From Streptomyces sp. NBC_00683 (GTDB lineage: Bacteria; Actinomycetota; Actinomycetes; Streptomycetales; Streptomycetaceae), in assembly GCF_036226745.1 (NCBI RefSeq), contig NZ_CP109013.1, forward strand, positions 5,084,001 to 5,148,000: DNA of 64,000 nucleotides, read 5' to 3'. This document shows positions 35,305 through 44,013 of this stretch, piece after piece. A program made the position numbers and the translations under genes. Under the pieces are notes generated by a model that searched no databases, was not told the origin of the DNA, and saw nothing but the letters and a program-made list of their open reading frames with translations. The stretch's first letter is position 1; every line of letters begins with the position of its first letter.

Positions 35305-37464
35305 GTGCCGGAGAGCTCGACTGAGGTGACCGCGGCCGGGATCGCACGGCTCGCAGGGGTGGGGCGTGCGGCCGTCAGCAACTGGCGCCGTCGCCACGCG
35401 GACTTCCCCAAGCCGGTCGGCGGCACCGAGACCAGCCCGTCCTTCGCCCTGCCCGAGGTCGAACAGTGGCTGCGCGAGCAGGGAAAACTTGCCGAAGTCC
35501 CGCTCCGCGAGCGGGTCTGGCAGCAGCTGTCCGGCCATCCGGCCGGCGCTGTCACCGCTCTGATCCACGCAGGCTGCGCCCTGCTGCTCGTCCGGGACAG
35601 GCCCACCGCCTGGCTGGAGATCACCGCCGTCTCGGACGCCCGGATGGCCCGTGTCCTCCCGGGCGCTCTGGACGACGTACTGACGGCGCACTTCGGGCCC
35701 GAGCGCGCGGTTCACACCCCTGACGCCGCCGACCTGGCGCCCTCGGTCCCGCTCCTGCGCGCCGCCGCCGAGCTGGCGGCCGGGACGGGCGTCCGCAAAG
35801 CCTTCGAGTTCCTCTTCGTCCGGCAGCTCGACGCCAATCCACGCCAGTACACCCTCACGCCGCCCGATCTGGCCGAGCTGATGGCCGATCTGGCGGAGCA
35901 GGACAGGGCCGCCGGCCGGCGGAGCGGAGCGCGGCCCGCCCGCGCCGTCCTGGACCCCGCCGCCGGAACAGGCGCCCTCCTGCGCGCGGTCAGCGGCCCC
36001 ACGGCGCTGTACGCGCAGGAGGCCGACCCCGAGCTCGCCGCGCTCACCGCGCTCCGGCTCGCGCTGCACTCCGAGGGCCCCGCGGGGACGGACGGGGGCG
36101 CGCTCACGGTCCGTACCGGCGACACCCTGCGCGCCGACGCCTTCCCCCGGCTGACCGTGGACGCGGTGCTCTGCCACCCGCCGTTCAACGAGCGCAACTG
36201 GGGCCACGACGAGCTGGCCTACGATCCCCGCTGGGAGTACGGCGTCCCCGCCCGCACCGAATCCGAACTCGCCTGGGTCCAGCACGCCCTGGCCCGCCTC
36301 CGCGACGGTGGGACCGCCGTACTGCTGATGCCCCCGGCCGCCGCCTCGCGCCGTTCGGGCCGCCGGATCCGCGCCGACCTGCTGCGCCGGGGCGCCCTGC
36401 GCGCCGTCGTCGCACTGCCGGCCGGCGCCGCACCCCCGTACGGCATCCCTCTCCACCTGTGGGTCCTGCGCAAGCCGGGCGCAGGGCACCGCCCCACGCC
36501 CGAACTCCTGCTCGTCGACACCGCCGAGAGCGCCGAACCGGCAACGGGCGCGGCATCCCCGGCAGCCGGGGGCCGCGACCGGATCGACTGGACGGCCGTA
36601 CGGAGCGCGGCACTCGGGGCCTGGAACGCGTTCACCGAGGACCACGGGACCGAGGGGAGCGACGGTACGGGCGGGAAGAGCCGGGCGGACCGTGTCGACC
36701 GCCCCGGTGTCAGCCGCGCCGTCCCCGTCATCGAGCTCCTCGACGACGACGTGGACCTGGCCCCCGCCCGCCATCTGCCGTCCCCGGCCTCCGGCGGCGG
36801 CGCGGCCGAGCTGATCCGCGTACGGGAGCGGCTGGACGACACCCTGAAGCTCACCGCCCGCCTCACCCCGCCGCCGGCAGCCCCCTCCGACCTGGTCCGG
36901 CGGCCCCTCACCACGGTCGGCGAACTGGCCCGCGCGGGAGCCCTGCAGCTGCGTACCGGCGGATCCGCCACCGGTACCGCACCCGTCCTCACCGAGCACG
37001 ACGTGCTCGCCGGCACGGCACCCAGCGGCTCACCCACCGCCCCGGCCGCACCCTCGGAGGACGAGGCGCTCCTTCTCGAACCGGGCGACGTCGTCGTGCC
37101 CGTACTGGGCGGCGGCTCGGTCGCCCGGGTCGTCGACGACGCCACCGCGGGTGCCGCGCTCGGCCGCAACCTCCAACTGCTGCGCCCCGATCCGGCCGCG
37201 CTCGACCCCTGGTTCCTCGCCGGGTTCCTGCGCGGCACCGCCAACAACCGGCAGGCCAGCAGCTACGCGTCCACCGCCACGCGGCTCGACGCCCGTCGTC
37301 TCCAGCTGCCGCGGCTGCCGCTGGCCGAACAGCAGAGGTACGGCGAGCAGTTCCGCGCCCTCGCCGCCTTCGAGGATGCGCTGCGCACGGCCGGACGGCT
37401 CGGCGGCCGGCTGGTCCAGGGCATGTACGACGGGCTCACGGACGGCACGGTCGCGCCGAAGTGA
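35305..37464 (+). CDS. orphan N-6 DNA methylase-like protein (HsdM/HsdS-like) with altered motif IV
   Basis: A 719-residue protein. Residues about 10-60 are a MerR/AlpA-like HTH (IARLAGVGRAAVSNWRRRHADFP). The methylase core runs from about 160 to 420 with motif I DPAAGTGALL (about 217), an acidic motif II region (YAQEADPELAAL), and motif IV written CHPPFNER (about 292-299) where active enzymes have N/D/S-PP-Y/F. A C-terminal HsdS-like target-recognition part (about 540-715) ends in NNRQASSYASTATRLDARRLQLPRLPLAEQQRY. No restriction endonuclease gene is adjacent. GTG 35305 has GGGGAG upstream. The His in motif IV could abolish or alter catalysis, so a DNA-binding/regulatory role is possible. 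Confidence 0.85.
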   Translation: MPESSTEVTAAGIARLAGVGRAAVSNWRRRHADFPKPVGGTETSPSFALPEVEQWLREQGKLAEVPLRERVWQQLSGHPAGAVTALIHAGCALLLVRDRPTAWLEITAVSDARMARVLPGALDDVLTAHFGPERAVHTPDAADLAPSVPLLRAAAELAAGTGVRKAFEFLFVRQLDANPRQYTLTPPDLAELMADLAEQDRAAGRRSGARPARAVLDPAAGTGALLRAVSGPTALYAQEADPELAALTALRLALHSEGPAGTDGGALTVRTGDTLRADAFPRLTVDAVLCHPPFNERNWGHDELAYDPRWEYGVPARTESELAWVQHALARLRDGGTAVLLMPPAAASRRSGRRIRADLLRRGALRAVVALPAGAAPPYGIPLHLWVLRKPGAGHRPTPELLLVDTAESAEPATGAASPAAGGRDRIDWTAVRSAALGAWNAFTEDHGTEGSDGTGGKSRADRVDRPGVSRAVPVIELLDDDVDLAPARHLPSPASGGGAAELIRVRERLDDTLKLTARLTPPPAAPSDLVRRPLTTVGELARAGALQLRTGGSATGTAPVLTEHDVLAGTAPSGSPTAPAAPSEDEALLLEPGDVVVPVLGGGSVARVVDDATAGAALGRNLQLLRPDPAALDPWFLAGFLRGTANNRQASSYASTATRLDARRLQLPRLPLAEQQRYGEQFRALAAFEDALRTAGRLGGRLVQGMYDGLTDGTVAPK

Positions 37465-37470
37465 TGTGAA

Positions 37471-37490
37471 GCACAACGGTTGTGCACAAC
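37471..37490. promoter_or_regulatory. overlapping palindromes GCACAACGGTTGTGC and GTTGTGCACAAC
   Basis: The 20-bp block holds three CACAAC/GTTGTG half-sites: one palindrome at 37471-37485 with a 1-base centre, and one perfect 12-bp palindrome at 37479-37490. It lies seven bases after the methylase stop and about 25 bp before a TATACG candidate -10 (37516-37521) for the membrane-protein/kinase operon. A TTGTGCAC core is shared with 39855-39874. An operator is likelier than a terminator (no T-run, short loop), but the latter is possible. Confidence 0.5.
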
Positions 37491-37563
37491 CAGGGACCCG
37501 TTGTCCGTGTCGGTGTATACGCTCACACCACCCGTCCGACACACGCCCTTCCAGGAGCAGCAC

Positions 37564-38163
37564 ATGCATGGCTACGGCTATCCGCCGGAGCAGCAACCGA
37601 GGCGCCGCCCGTCCCCGGCGACGCTGATCACGCTGCGCGTGCTTTTCGTGGCGCTCACCATGTTGAGCTGTGGGTTCCTCGCCTGGGCAGCCATGCTGCG
37701 GCTGGCGATCGTCACCCGCAGGAAGCGCGACTGGTATCTGCTCGCCCTCGTGTTCGCGCTGAACGTCGGACTCATCGTGTTCTTCGGGATGTTGCCCGAG
37801 GACGCCGACGACATGACGGACTCGGAGGCATTCCTCGGCATCGGCTGGCTGTTCGTCGTCGTCGTGGGCACGATCACCTACTACCTGTACGCCGAGATAC
37901 GCCACTTCGGACCGTACGGCGGCCCGCACCCGGGGCCGTCCCCGCTCCCGTACGGCGGTTACGTGCAGCAGCAGACCCCGCCCGCCGCGCCCACCTACGG
38001 CTACCCGCCCGTCCCGACGCCTCCGCCGGCCGCGACACCCCCGCCCGCCGCGACACCACCGCCCGCCGTGCCCTCGCCCGCCTCGCCGCAGCGCCTGGAC
38101 CAGGTGCGCGCCGAGCTCGACGAGCTGAGCGACTACCTCCGCAAGGAGGGCGGCAGCCAGTGA
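37564..38163 (+). CDS. membrane protein with Pro-rich tail, coupled to the Ser/Thr kinase
   Basis: A 199-residue protein. Three membrane helices (about 22-42, 55-75 and 90-112) are followed by a Pro/Ala-rich linker (TPPPAATPPPAATPPPAV) and a short C-terminal coiled-coil-like helix (LDQVRAELDELSDYLRKEGG). AGGAG lies six bases before ATG 37564. The stop overlaps the kinase GTG (GTGA), so the two are co-translated. It may be a membrane adaptor or target for the kinase. The family was not recognised. Confidence 0.82.
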   Translation: MHGYGYPPEQQPRRRPSPATLITLRVLFVALTMLSCGFLAWAAMLRLAIVTRRKRDWYLLALVFALNVGLIVFFGMLPEDADDMTDSEAFLGIGWLFVVVVGTITYYLYAEIRHFGPYGGPHPGPSPLPYGGYVQQQTPPAAPTYGYPPVPTPPPAATPPPAATPPPAVPSPASPQRLDQVRAELDELSDYLRKEGGSQ

Positions 38164-39731
38164 ACGGGCGTGTCATCGCCGGGCGGTACGAGCTGGCGAC
38201 CATCCTCGGCCAGGGCGGCATGGGCCAGGTCTGGACCGCGTACGACCAGCGCCTGGACCGCCGGGTCGCGGTCAAGCTCCTGCGCCCCGACCGGGTCGCG
38301 GGGCCCTCCGGCAGCGACGCCGCCGACGAACTGCGCCGCCGGTTCGTCCGGGAGTGCCGGGTCACCGCCCAGGTCGACCACCCCGGTCTGGTCACGGTCC
38401 ACGACGCGGGCAGCGACGACGACGACCTCTACCTCGTCATGCAGTACGTCGAGGGAGCCGACCTCGCCGACCACCTGGCCGAGCACGCCCCGTACCCGTG
38501 GCCCTGGGCCGTCGCGATCGCGGCGCAGCTCTGCGCCGTGCTCTCCGCGGTGCACGCGGTGCCGATCGTCCACCGCGACCTCAAGCCCCGCAACGCGATG
38601 GTCAGGCCCGACGGCACGGTCATCGTGCTCGACCTCGGTGTCGCCTCCGTCCTGGACACCGACACCACCCGCCTGACGCACACGGGCTCGCCGATCGGCT
38701 CCCCGGCCTACATGGCGCCCGAGCAGGCGATGGGCGGCGCCGTCGGCCCATACACCGATCTGTACGCACTCGGGGTGCTCCTCCACGAACTGCTCAGCGG
38801 CGACGTTCCGTTCGCGGGTTCGACCGCCCTCGGTGTGCTGCACCGCCATCTCTACGAGCCGCCCCTCCCGGTCCGCCATCTCAGGCCCGAGGTTCCCGAG
38901 GCGCTTGAGGCCCTCGTACTGAGGCTCCTGTCCAAGGACCCGCAGCACCGCCCGGCCTCGGCCCAGGAGGTGTACGAGTCGCTTCGCCCGCTGCTGCCCG
39001 TCGGGGGCGCACCGGCAGGCCCGCTCGACCCGACCCGGCCCTTCCTGAGGCCCCACGCACCCTGGCCGGACCGGGCGGCCACCCCGGCGTCCGCGCCCGT
39101 GCCCGCCCCGGTGCCCCTGCCCGCACAGCAGACGGCGGCGACCCACGCGCCGCCCGCCCGCCGGGATGTCGCGCAGGCGGTCGACGAGGTGAAGCAGCTC
39201 ATCGGCGAGGGCCGGATCACCCAGGCCGTGGACATCCTGGGCGGGATCCTCCCGGCGGCCGCGGCCGAGCACGGGGAGCACTCCCCGGTCGTCCGGATCC
39301 TGCGCAAGCAGTACGCGGCCACGCTGATGGACGACGGGCAGTACCGCCGTGCCCTGCCCGAGCTGCGCCGTCTCGCCGACGACCGCACCGCCGAGGCGGG
39401 CCCGGCCGACGCCCAGACCCTGCAGTTCCGCTACGACGCGGCGCAGTGCCTGGAGCAGCTCGGCGAGGCGGCCGCGGCACTCACCGAGTACCGCGCGGTC
39501 CTCCCGTACTACGAGAACCCCTACGGGGCGCCGCCCCCGGACCGTTCCCGGGCCTTCGACATCCGGCACCGCATCGGGCACCTGCTGCTCGCGGTGGGCG
39601 ACCACGCGGCGGGGCGCCGGCAGCTGCAGGGGCTGCTCTACGACGCGGAGCGCACGTACGGTCCACACCATCCGCTCCCCGTCGAACTGCGCAGGCAGCT
39701 CACCCATCAGCAGGACGTGCGCGGCGGCTGA
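38160..39731 (+). CDS. Ser/Thr protein kinase with C-terminal TPR-like region
   Basis: A 523-residue Hanks-type kinase (about 8-275). It has a glycine loop GQGGMGQV, ATP-binding Lys39, the catalytic loop HRDLKPRN (His138-Asp140), a D-L-G (Asp158) in place of DFG, and APEQ. A Pro/Ala linker (about 285-335) precedes helical repeats (about 335-520) resembling tetratricopeptide units (ILRKQYAATLMDDGQYRRALPELRRLADDRT). There is no membrane helix, so the protein is cytoplasmic. AAGGAGG is 12 bases before GTG 38160. The TPR region probably binds partner proteins. Co-translation with the preceding membrane protein suggests membrane recruitment. Confidence 0.93.
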   Translation: MNGRVIAGRYELATILGQGGMGQVWTAYDQRLDRRVAVKLLRPDRVAGPSGSDAADELRRRFVRECRVTAQVDHPGLVTVHDAGSDDDDLYLVMQYVEGADLADHLAEHAPYPWPWAVAIAAQLCAVLSAVHAVPIVHRDLKPRNAMVRPDGTVIVLDLGVASVLDTDTTRLTHTGSPIGSPAYMAPEQAMGGAVGPYTDLYALGVLLHELLSGDVPFAGSTALGVLHRHLYEPPLPVRHLRPEVPEALEALVLRLLSKDPQHRPASAQEVYESLRPLLPVGGAPAGPLDPTRPFLRPHAPWPDRAATPASAPVPAPVPLPAQQTAATHAPPARRDVAQAVDEVKQLIGEGRITQAVDILGGILPAAAAEHGEHSPVVRILRKQYAATLMDDGQYRRALPELRRLADDRTAEAGPADAQTLQFRYDAAQCLEQLGEAAAALTEYRAVLPYYENPYGAPPPDRSRAFDIRHRIGHLLLAVGDHAAGRRQLQGLLYDAERTYGPHHPLPVELRRQLTHQQDVRGG

Positions 39732-39854
39732 GATCCGGCCCCTGCGGCGCCCCGAGAGGCCCGTCGCCGCACCGCATCCCCAACTCCTCCCGAATCGTTG
39801 GTCGAATCAGTGGCCCGAACCCCTTCCACTGCCTAACATCGATCACCGCAAGGC

Positions 39855-39874
39855 TTTGTGCACTGATGCACAAA
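39855..39874. promoter_or_regulatory. perfect inverted repeat TTTGTGCA-ctga-TGCACAAA
   Basis: Two exact 8-bp arms with a 4-bp spacer end 19 bases before the TTG start of the lipoprotein gene, between a TAACAT candidate -10 (39834-39839) and the GGGAGG ribosome site. It shares TTGTGCA with the 37479-37490 palindrome. It could be an operator or an mRNA hairpin. Confidence 0.5.
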
Positions 39875-39893
39875 CTCTCCCCGGGAGGCTCCT

Positions 39894-40550
39894 TTGCACC
39901 GCCGACGTCGCACCGCGCTCGCCGTATCCGTCGCCACGCTCGTCGCGGCGCCCCTCCTGACCGCCTGTGGCAACGAGGCGCACCCAGGCGCCGCAGCCGT
40001 GGTCGGCGGGGACCGGGTCGACATGTCCACGGTCCAGGGGCAGGCGGCGGAGGTGCGCAGTGCGCAGGAGGATTCGCAGCAGTCCGCGCAGCTGGTGAAG
40101 AAGTCGGGGCAGCTCACCCGGGCCAAGCTGCACGGGATCGTGTTCGGGATGGTCCTGGACCGGGCCGCGAAGGACGCGGGGGTGAGCGTCAGCCGCAAGG
40201 AGATCCAGCAGATCCGTCAGCAGGCCGCCGCGCAGTACGGCGGTGACAAGGGCCTGCAGACCGTGATGCTTGAGCAGCGCTGGGTCGCCCCGGACCAGAT
40301 CGAGGGCGATCTGCGCAAGGAGGTCCAGCTGCCGAAGCTGGCCGCGGCGCTCGGCGTCGACCTGCAGACCCCCGCCGGACAGCAGGTCGTCGGCGAGGCC
40401 CTCACCAAGGCGTCGAAGGCCCTGCACGTCGACGTCAACCCGCGCTTCGGCACCTGGGACGACAAGCAGGTCCAGCTGAGCACCTACAAGGCTCCGTGGA
40501 TCAACCAGGTCACCAAGTTCCAGGAGCAGGAACCCCAGTCGGGCGCCTGA
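39894..40550 (+). CDS. SurA-N-like exported lipoprotein
   Basis: A 218-residue lipoprotein. The signal ends in LLTAC (Cys about 25). The mature part (AAAVVGGDRVDMSTVQGQAAEVR and SVSRKEIQQIRQQAAAQYGG) follows the SurA N-terminal chaperone pattern, without a peptidyl-prolyl isomerase domain. Role: probably an extracytoplasmic chaperone or assembly factor. The start is TTG, supported by GGGAGG five bases upstream and by the signal peptide beginning immediately. It lies 58 bp upstream of mazG. Confidence 0.85.
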   Translation: MHRRRRTALAVSVATLVAAPLLTACGNEAHPGAAAVVGGDRVDMSTVQGQAAEVRSAQEDSQQSAQLVKKSGQLTRAKLHGIVFGMVLDRAAKDAGVSVSRKEIQQIRQQAAAQYGGDKGLQTVMLEQRWVAPDQIEGDLRKEVQLPKLAAALGVDLQTPAGQQVVGEALTKASKALHVDVNPRFGTWDDKQVQLSTYKAPWINQVTKFQEQEPQSGA

Positions 40551-40608
40551 CCGGGGCCGGGACGGGGAGCCAGGACCGGGAGGGCCCCGGCCGGGGTAGG
40601 TTCGGAGG

Positions 40609-41595
40609 GTGAACGCTGAAGCCCCCGGCCGTATCGTCCTGCTCACCGCCAGCCACCGGGTCGCGCCCGGTCTGCTGTCCTGGCCCGCCTGGCAGACGCT
40701 GCAGGCCGCCGACGGGGTGCTCTGCGCCGAGCGGGACCATCCGCAACTGCCGTATCTGCGCGAGGCCGGAGTCATGGTCGAGCACGTCGCACCGTCGGCC
40801 GAGGAGCTCGTCGACGCCTGCGCGGGCGGACGGACCGTGGTGGTGCTCGTGGGCGGCGAGGGCAATCAGCCGCTCACCGACGGCCTGGCCCGGCTCGGCG
40901 GTTCGGGCCGGGTGCAGATGCCGGACCTGGAACTGCTGCCCGGCTCCTACGACCTGCCGGGCGCCCGGCTCCTGGATCTGGTCCAGGTCATGGACCGGAT
41001 CCGGCGGGAATGCCCGTGGACCTCGCAGAAGACGCACAAGGGCCTCGCGAAGTACGCCATCGAGGAGGCGTACGAACTGGTCGAGGCGATCGAGGACGGC
41101 GACCGTGAGGAGCTGCGCGAGGAGCTCGGGGACGTGCTGCTCCAGGTCGTCTTCCACGCCCGGATCGCGCAGGAGGACCCGGACGAGCCCTTCGCCATCG
41201 ACGATGTCGCGGCCACGATCGTGGAGAAGCTGATCCACCGTCATCCGCATGTCTTCGGCGACGAGACCGCGGAGACCCCGGAGGACGTCCACGCGCACTG
41301 GCTGCGGACGAAGGCGATCGAGAAGCAGCGCGATTCGGTCACCGACGGGGTGCCGCTCGGCCAGCCCGGTCTGGCCCTGGCCGCGAAGCTGGGCAGCCGG
41401 GCCCGTGCCGCAGGGCTCGATGTCGCGCTCCCGGCGGGCGACTCGGTCGGCTACCGGCTCCTCGCCCTCGCCGTACGCGCCGAACAGGACGGCACCGACC
41501 CGGAGGCAGCCCTGCGGGCCGCCGCCCGTGCCTACCGGGACGCGATCCGGGCGGTGGAGGGGCACGGGGGCGCTCCGGATAACGTCGAGGAGTGA
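40609..41595 (+). CDS. mazG: MazG-family nucleoside triphosphate pyrophosphohydrolase
   Basis: A 328-residue protein. The N-terminal about 115 residues (IVLLTASHRVAPGLLSWPAW ... TVVVLVGGEGNQPL) look like a YabN/tetrapyrrole-methylase-type remnant. The MazG core (about 125-215) has RIRRECPWTSQKTH, IEEAYELVEAI and EELGDVLLQVVFHA, the metal-binding EExxE/ExxD motifs. The enzyme cleaves NTPs to NMP and pyrophosphate, cleaning the nucleotide pool. GTG 40609 is used, with GGAGG immediately upstream. The stop overlaps the P450 GTG start (GTGA). Confidence 0.93.
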   Translation: MNAEAPGRIVLLTASHRVAPGLLSWPAWQTLQAADGVLCAERDHPQLPYLREAGVMVEHVAPSAEELVDACAGGRTVVVLVGGEGNQPLTDGLARLGGSGRVQMPDLELLPGSYDLPGARLLDLVQVMDRIRRECPWTSQKTHKGLAKYAIEEAYELVEAIEDGDREELREELGDVLLQVVFHARIAQEDPDEPFAIDDVAATIVEKLIHRHPHVFGDETAETPEDVHAHWLRTKAIEKQRDSVTDGVPLGQPGLALAAKLGSRARAAGLDVALPAGDSVGYRLLALAVRAEQDGTDPEAALRAAARAYRDAIRAVEGHGGAPDNVEE

Positions 41596-42899
41596 ACGAC
41601 AGCCCCGCCGACACCCCCGCGCCCGGCGAGACGCCGGACGAAGCGCCCGAACTCTTCACGTGGGAGTTCGCCACCGACCCGTACCCCGCCTACGCCTGGC
41701 TGCGCGAGCACAGCCCCGTGCACCGCACCGCGCTGCCCAGCGGCGTCGAGGCCTGGCTGGTGACCCGGTACGCGGATGCCAGGCAGGCCCTCGCCGACAC
41801 CCGGCTCTCCAAGAATCCGGCGCACCACGCCGGGTCGGCGAACGCCAAGGGGAAGACGGGCATCCCGGGGGAGCGCAAGGCGGATCTGATGACGCACCTC
41901 CTGAACATCGACCCGCCGGACCACACCCGGCTGCGCCGGCTCGTCTCCAAGGCGTTCACTCCGCGCCGGGTCGCCGAGTTCGCGCCGCGCGTGCAGGAGC
42001 TGACGGACCGCCTCATCGACACGTTCATCGAGGAGGGGAAGGCGGACCTCATCCACGACTTCGCCTTCCCGCTCCCCATCTACGCGATCTGTGACCTGCT
42101 GGGGGTGCCTCCGGAGGACCAGGACGACTTCCGGGACTGGGCGGGCATGATGATCAGGCACGGCGGCGGACCGCGCGGCGGGGTGGCCAGGTCGGTCAAG
42201 AAGATGCGCGGCTACCTTGCCGAACTCATCCACCGCAAAAGGGAGAATCCCGGCGACGACCTGATCTCGGGACTCATCCGGGCAAGTGACCACGGTGAGC
42301 ACCTCACCGAGAACGAAGCCGCGGCGATGGCGTTCATCCTGCTGTTCGCCGGTTTCGAGACCACGGTCAACCTCATCGGCAACGGCACCTACGCCCTGCT
42401 GCGCAATCCGGAACAGCGCGAGCTGCTCCAGCGCTCGGTCGAGGCCGGGGAGACGGAGCTGCTGGCCACGGGAATCGAGGAGTTGCTGCGGTACGACGGC
42501 CCGGTGGAGCTCGCCACCTGGCGCTACGCCACCGAACCCGTGACGCTCGGCGGACAGCGCATCGAGGCCGGGGACCCCGTTCTTGTGGTGCTGGCCGCCG
42601 CCGACCGGGACCCGGAGCGCTTCCGCGATGCGGACACGCTGGATCTCGCACGGAGTGACAATCAGCACCTCGGGTACGGGCACGGCATCCACTACTGCCT
42701 GGGTGCGCCGCTGGCCCGGCTGGAGGGCCAGGCGGCGTTGGCGACGCTGTTGCGACGCCTCCCCGACCTGCGGCTTGCTGCGGAACCTACCGATTTGCGG
42801 TGGCGGGGCGGGCTCATCATGCGCGGACTTCGCACTCTTCCCGTGGAGTTCGATCCCGGACAGCGCTCCGAAAAAAGTGACACTCTGTCAACTCTGTGA
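41592..42899 (+). CDS. cytochrome P450, CYP107-like
   Basis: A 435-residue heme mono-oxygenase. The I-helix oxygen-activation motif is AGFETT (about 255). The K-helix ExxR is EELLR. The heme loop GYGHGIHYCLGAPLAR has the thiolate Cys369 and Tyr where Phe is usual. It needs ferredoxin partners, and none is adjacent. In S. coelicolor the P450 at this position, next to the Rpf genes, is CYP107U1, reported to influence sporulation and antibiotic production. Orthology here is inferred from location and length. Translational coupling to mazG (GTGA overlap) is conserved-looking but functionally unexplained. Confidence 0.94.
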   Translation: MNDSPADTPAPGETPDEAPELFTWEFATDPYPAYAWLREHSPVHRTALPSGVEAWLVTRYADARQALADTRLSKNPAHHAGSANAKGKTGIPGERKADLMTHLLNIDPPDHTRLRRLVSKAFTPRRVAEFAPRVQELTDRLIDTFIEEGKADLIHDFAFPLPIYAICDLLGVPPEDQDDFRDWAGMMIRHGGGPRGGVARSVKKMRGYLAELIHRKRENPGDDLISGLIRASDHGEHLTENEAAAMAFILLFAGFETTVNLIGNGTYALLRNPEQRELLQRSVEAGETELLATGIEELLRYDGPVELATWRYATEPVTLGGQRIEAGDPVLVVLAAADRDPERFRDADTLDLARSDNQHLGYGHGIHYCLGAPLARLEGQAALATLLRRLPDLRLAAEPTDLRWRGGLIMRGLRTLPVEFDPGQRSEKSDTLSTL

Positions 42900-42926
42900 C
42901 TTTCACGTGATCTCCGCTGCATCGAC

Positions 42927-42956
42927 TTGTGACACACGTTCGAGTACGGCTAGGTT
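42927..42956 (+). promoter_or_regulatory. candidate promoter of the first Rpf gene
   Basis: TTGTGA (42927-42932) and TAGGTT (42951-42956), 18 bases apart, lie about 50 bp before ATG 43005. Confidence 0.5.
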
Positions 42957-42971
42957 CACCGTTCGACTCAC

Positions 42972-42992
42972 CAGTCACACGTCAGTCACACG
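42972..42992 (+). repeat. tandem CAGTCACACG repeat in the Rpf leader
   Basis: CAGTCACACG occurs at 42972-42981 and 42983-42992 with an 11-bp period, directly before the GGAAGG ribosome site. Confidence 0.6.
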
Positions 42993-43004
42993 GAAGGCAA
43001 TCCC

Positions 43005-43967
43005 ATGGGCTCCGCGAACGGCAGACACCGTCGCCCTCGGCAGGCACCCGCCATCGTCGTCGCCGCAGGCGTCACAGGGTCGGCCATCGCCATTCCGCTG
43101 CTCGGTGCGACCGGCGCGCACGCAGCCGACGCCTCGACCTGGGACCGGGTCGCCGAGTGCGAGAGCGGTGGCATGTGGAGCGCCGACCTCGGCAACGGCT
43201 ACTACGGCGGCCTGCAGCTCTCGCAGGACACCTGGTCGGCCTACGGCGGTACGGCGTTCGCGCCCCGCGCCGACCTGGCCAGCCGCTCGCAGCAGATATC
43301 CGTGGCGGAGAAGGTGCTCGACGACCAGGGGGTGACGGCGTGGGCCAGCTGCGCGGTGATCTCCGGGCTCGCGCTGGACAACACGCTCCCGGGTGTCGAC
43401 CCGGGCAGTGAGCCGACCGCCGAGCCGTCGGACACCGCGACCCCGTCCGACGATGCGTCCGCCACCCCCTCGTCCGATGCGTCGGACGACGCGAGCGGGA
43501 ACCGGAACACGGACAACAAGGGCAGCGAAACCGCCAAAGCCGACAAGTCGACCGGATCGGACAAGGCTGATCCTTCGGCCTCTCCCTCGCCGGAGGCGTC
43601 CGAGACCTCTGACGGTTCGACGGAGGCGCCGGGCGGCAAGCACCGTGGCACGCCGGCCCCGGAGGCCGGCACGGGCTCGACGGACGGGCGCGAGTCCGGC
43701 CGGCACGCCTCGCGCGGGGACGCCGACGCACGCAAGGGCGGCGACGGCACCTACACCGTCCGCGCGGGCGACAACCTCTGGGCGATCGCGGACGCGCAGG
43801 AGCTGCCCGGAGGCTGGACGGCGCTCTACGAGGCCAACAAGGACGAGCTGGGTTCCGACCCGGACCTGATCCTTCCCGGGCAGAACCTCGACCTGGGCCT
43901 CGACCTGGGTGCCAAGGCGGACGAAAAGACCGCCGGGGCCGGTGCGGAAGCCGCCGCGGGCAACTGA
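43005..43967 (+). CDS. resuscitation-promoting-factor muralytic enzyme with LysM domain (first copy)
   Basis: A 320-residue secreted cell-wall hydrolase. The signal peptide ends near AHA (about 37). The Rpf catalytic domain (about 38-120) starts DASTWDRVAECESGG, with the catalytic Glu, and continues with [15 protein letters not shown] long Ser/Asp/Thr/Glu-rich linker (about 130-245) leads to a LysM peptidoglycan-binding domain (TYTVRAGDNLWAIADA ... LILPGQNLDL, about 247-300). It cleaves glycan strands during germination and growth. It is followed by a second Rpf with a shorter linker. The two are separately expressed: 461 bp and a riboswitch lie between them. Confidence 0.95.
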   Translation: MGSANGRHRRPRQAPAIVVAAGVTGSAIAIPLLGATGAHAADASTWDRVAECESGGMWSADLGNGYYGGLQLSQDTWSAYGGTAFAPRADLASRSQQISVAEKVLDDQGVTAWASCAVISGLALDNTLPGVDPGSEPTAEPSDTATPSDDASATPSSDASDDASGNRNTDNKGSETAKADKSTGSDKADPSASPSPEASETSDGSTEAPGGKHRGTPAPEAGTGSTDGRESGRHASRGDADARKGGDGTYTVRAGDNLWAIADAQELPGGWTALYEANKDELGSDPDLILPGQNLDLGLDLGAKADEKTAGAGAEAAAGN

Positions 43968-44013
43968 TCCAATTCGGGAAAACACCCCATAATCGGGGGC
44001 AGTTCAGAGGCCT

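Noticed and set aside
37471..37485. Palindrome as the methylase terminator
   Set aside because: The loop would be only three bases on a six-bp stem, with no T-run. Overlap with a second perfect palindrome fits an operator better.
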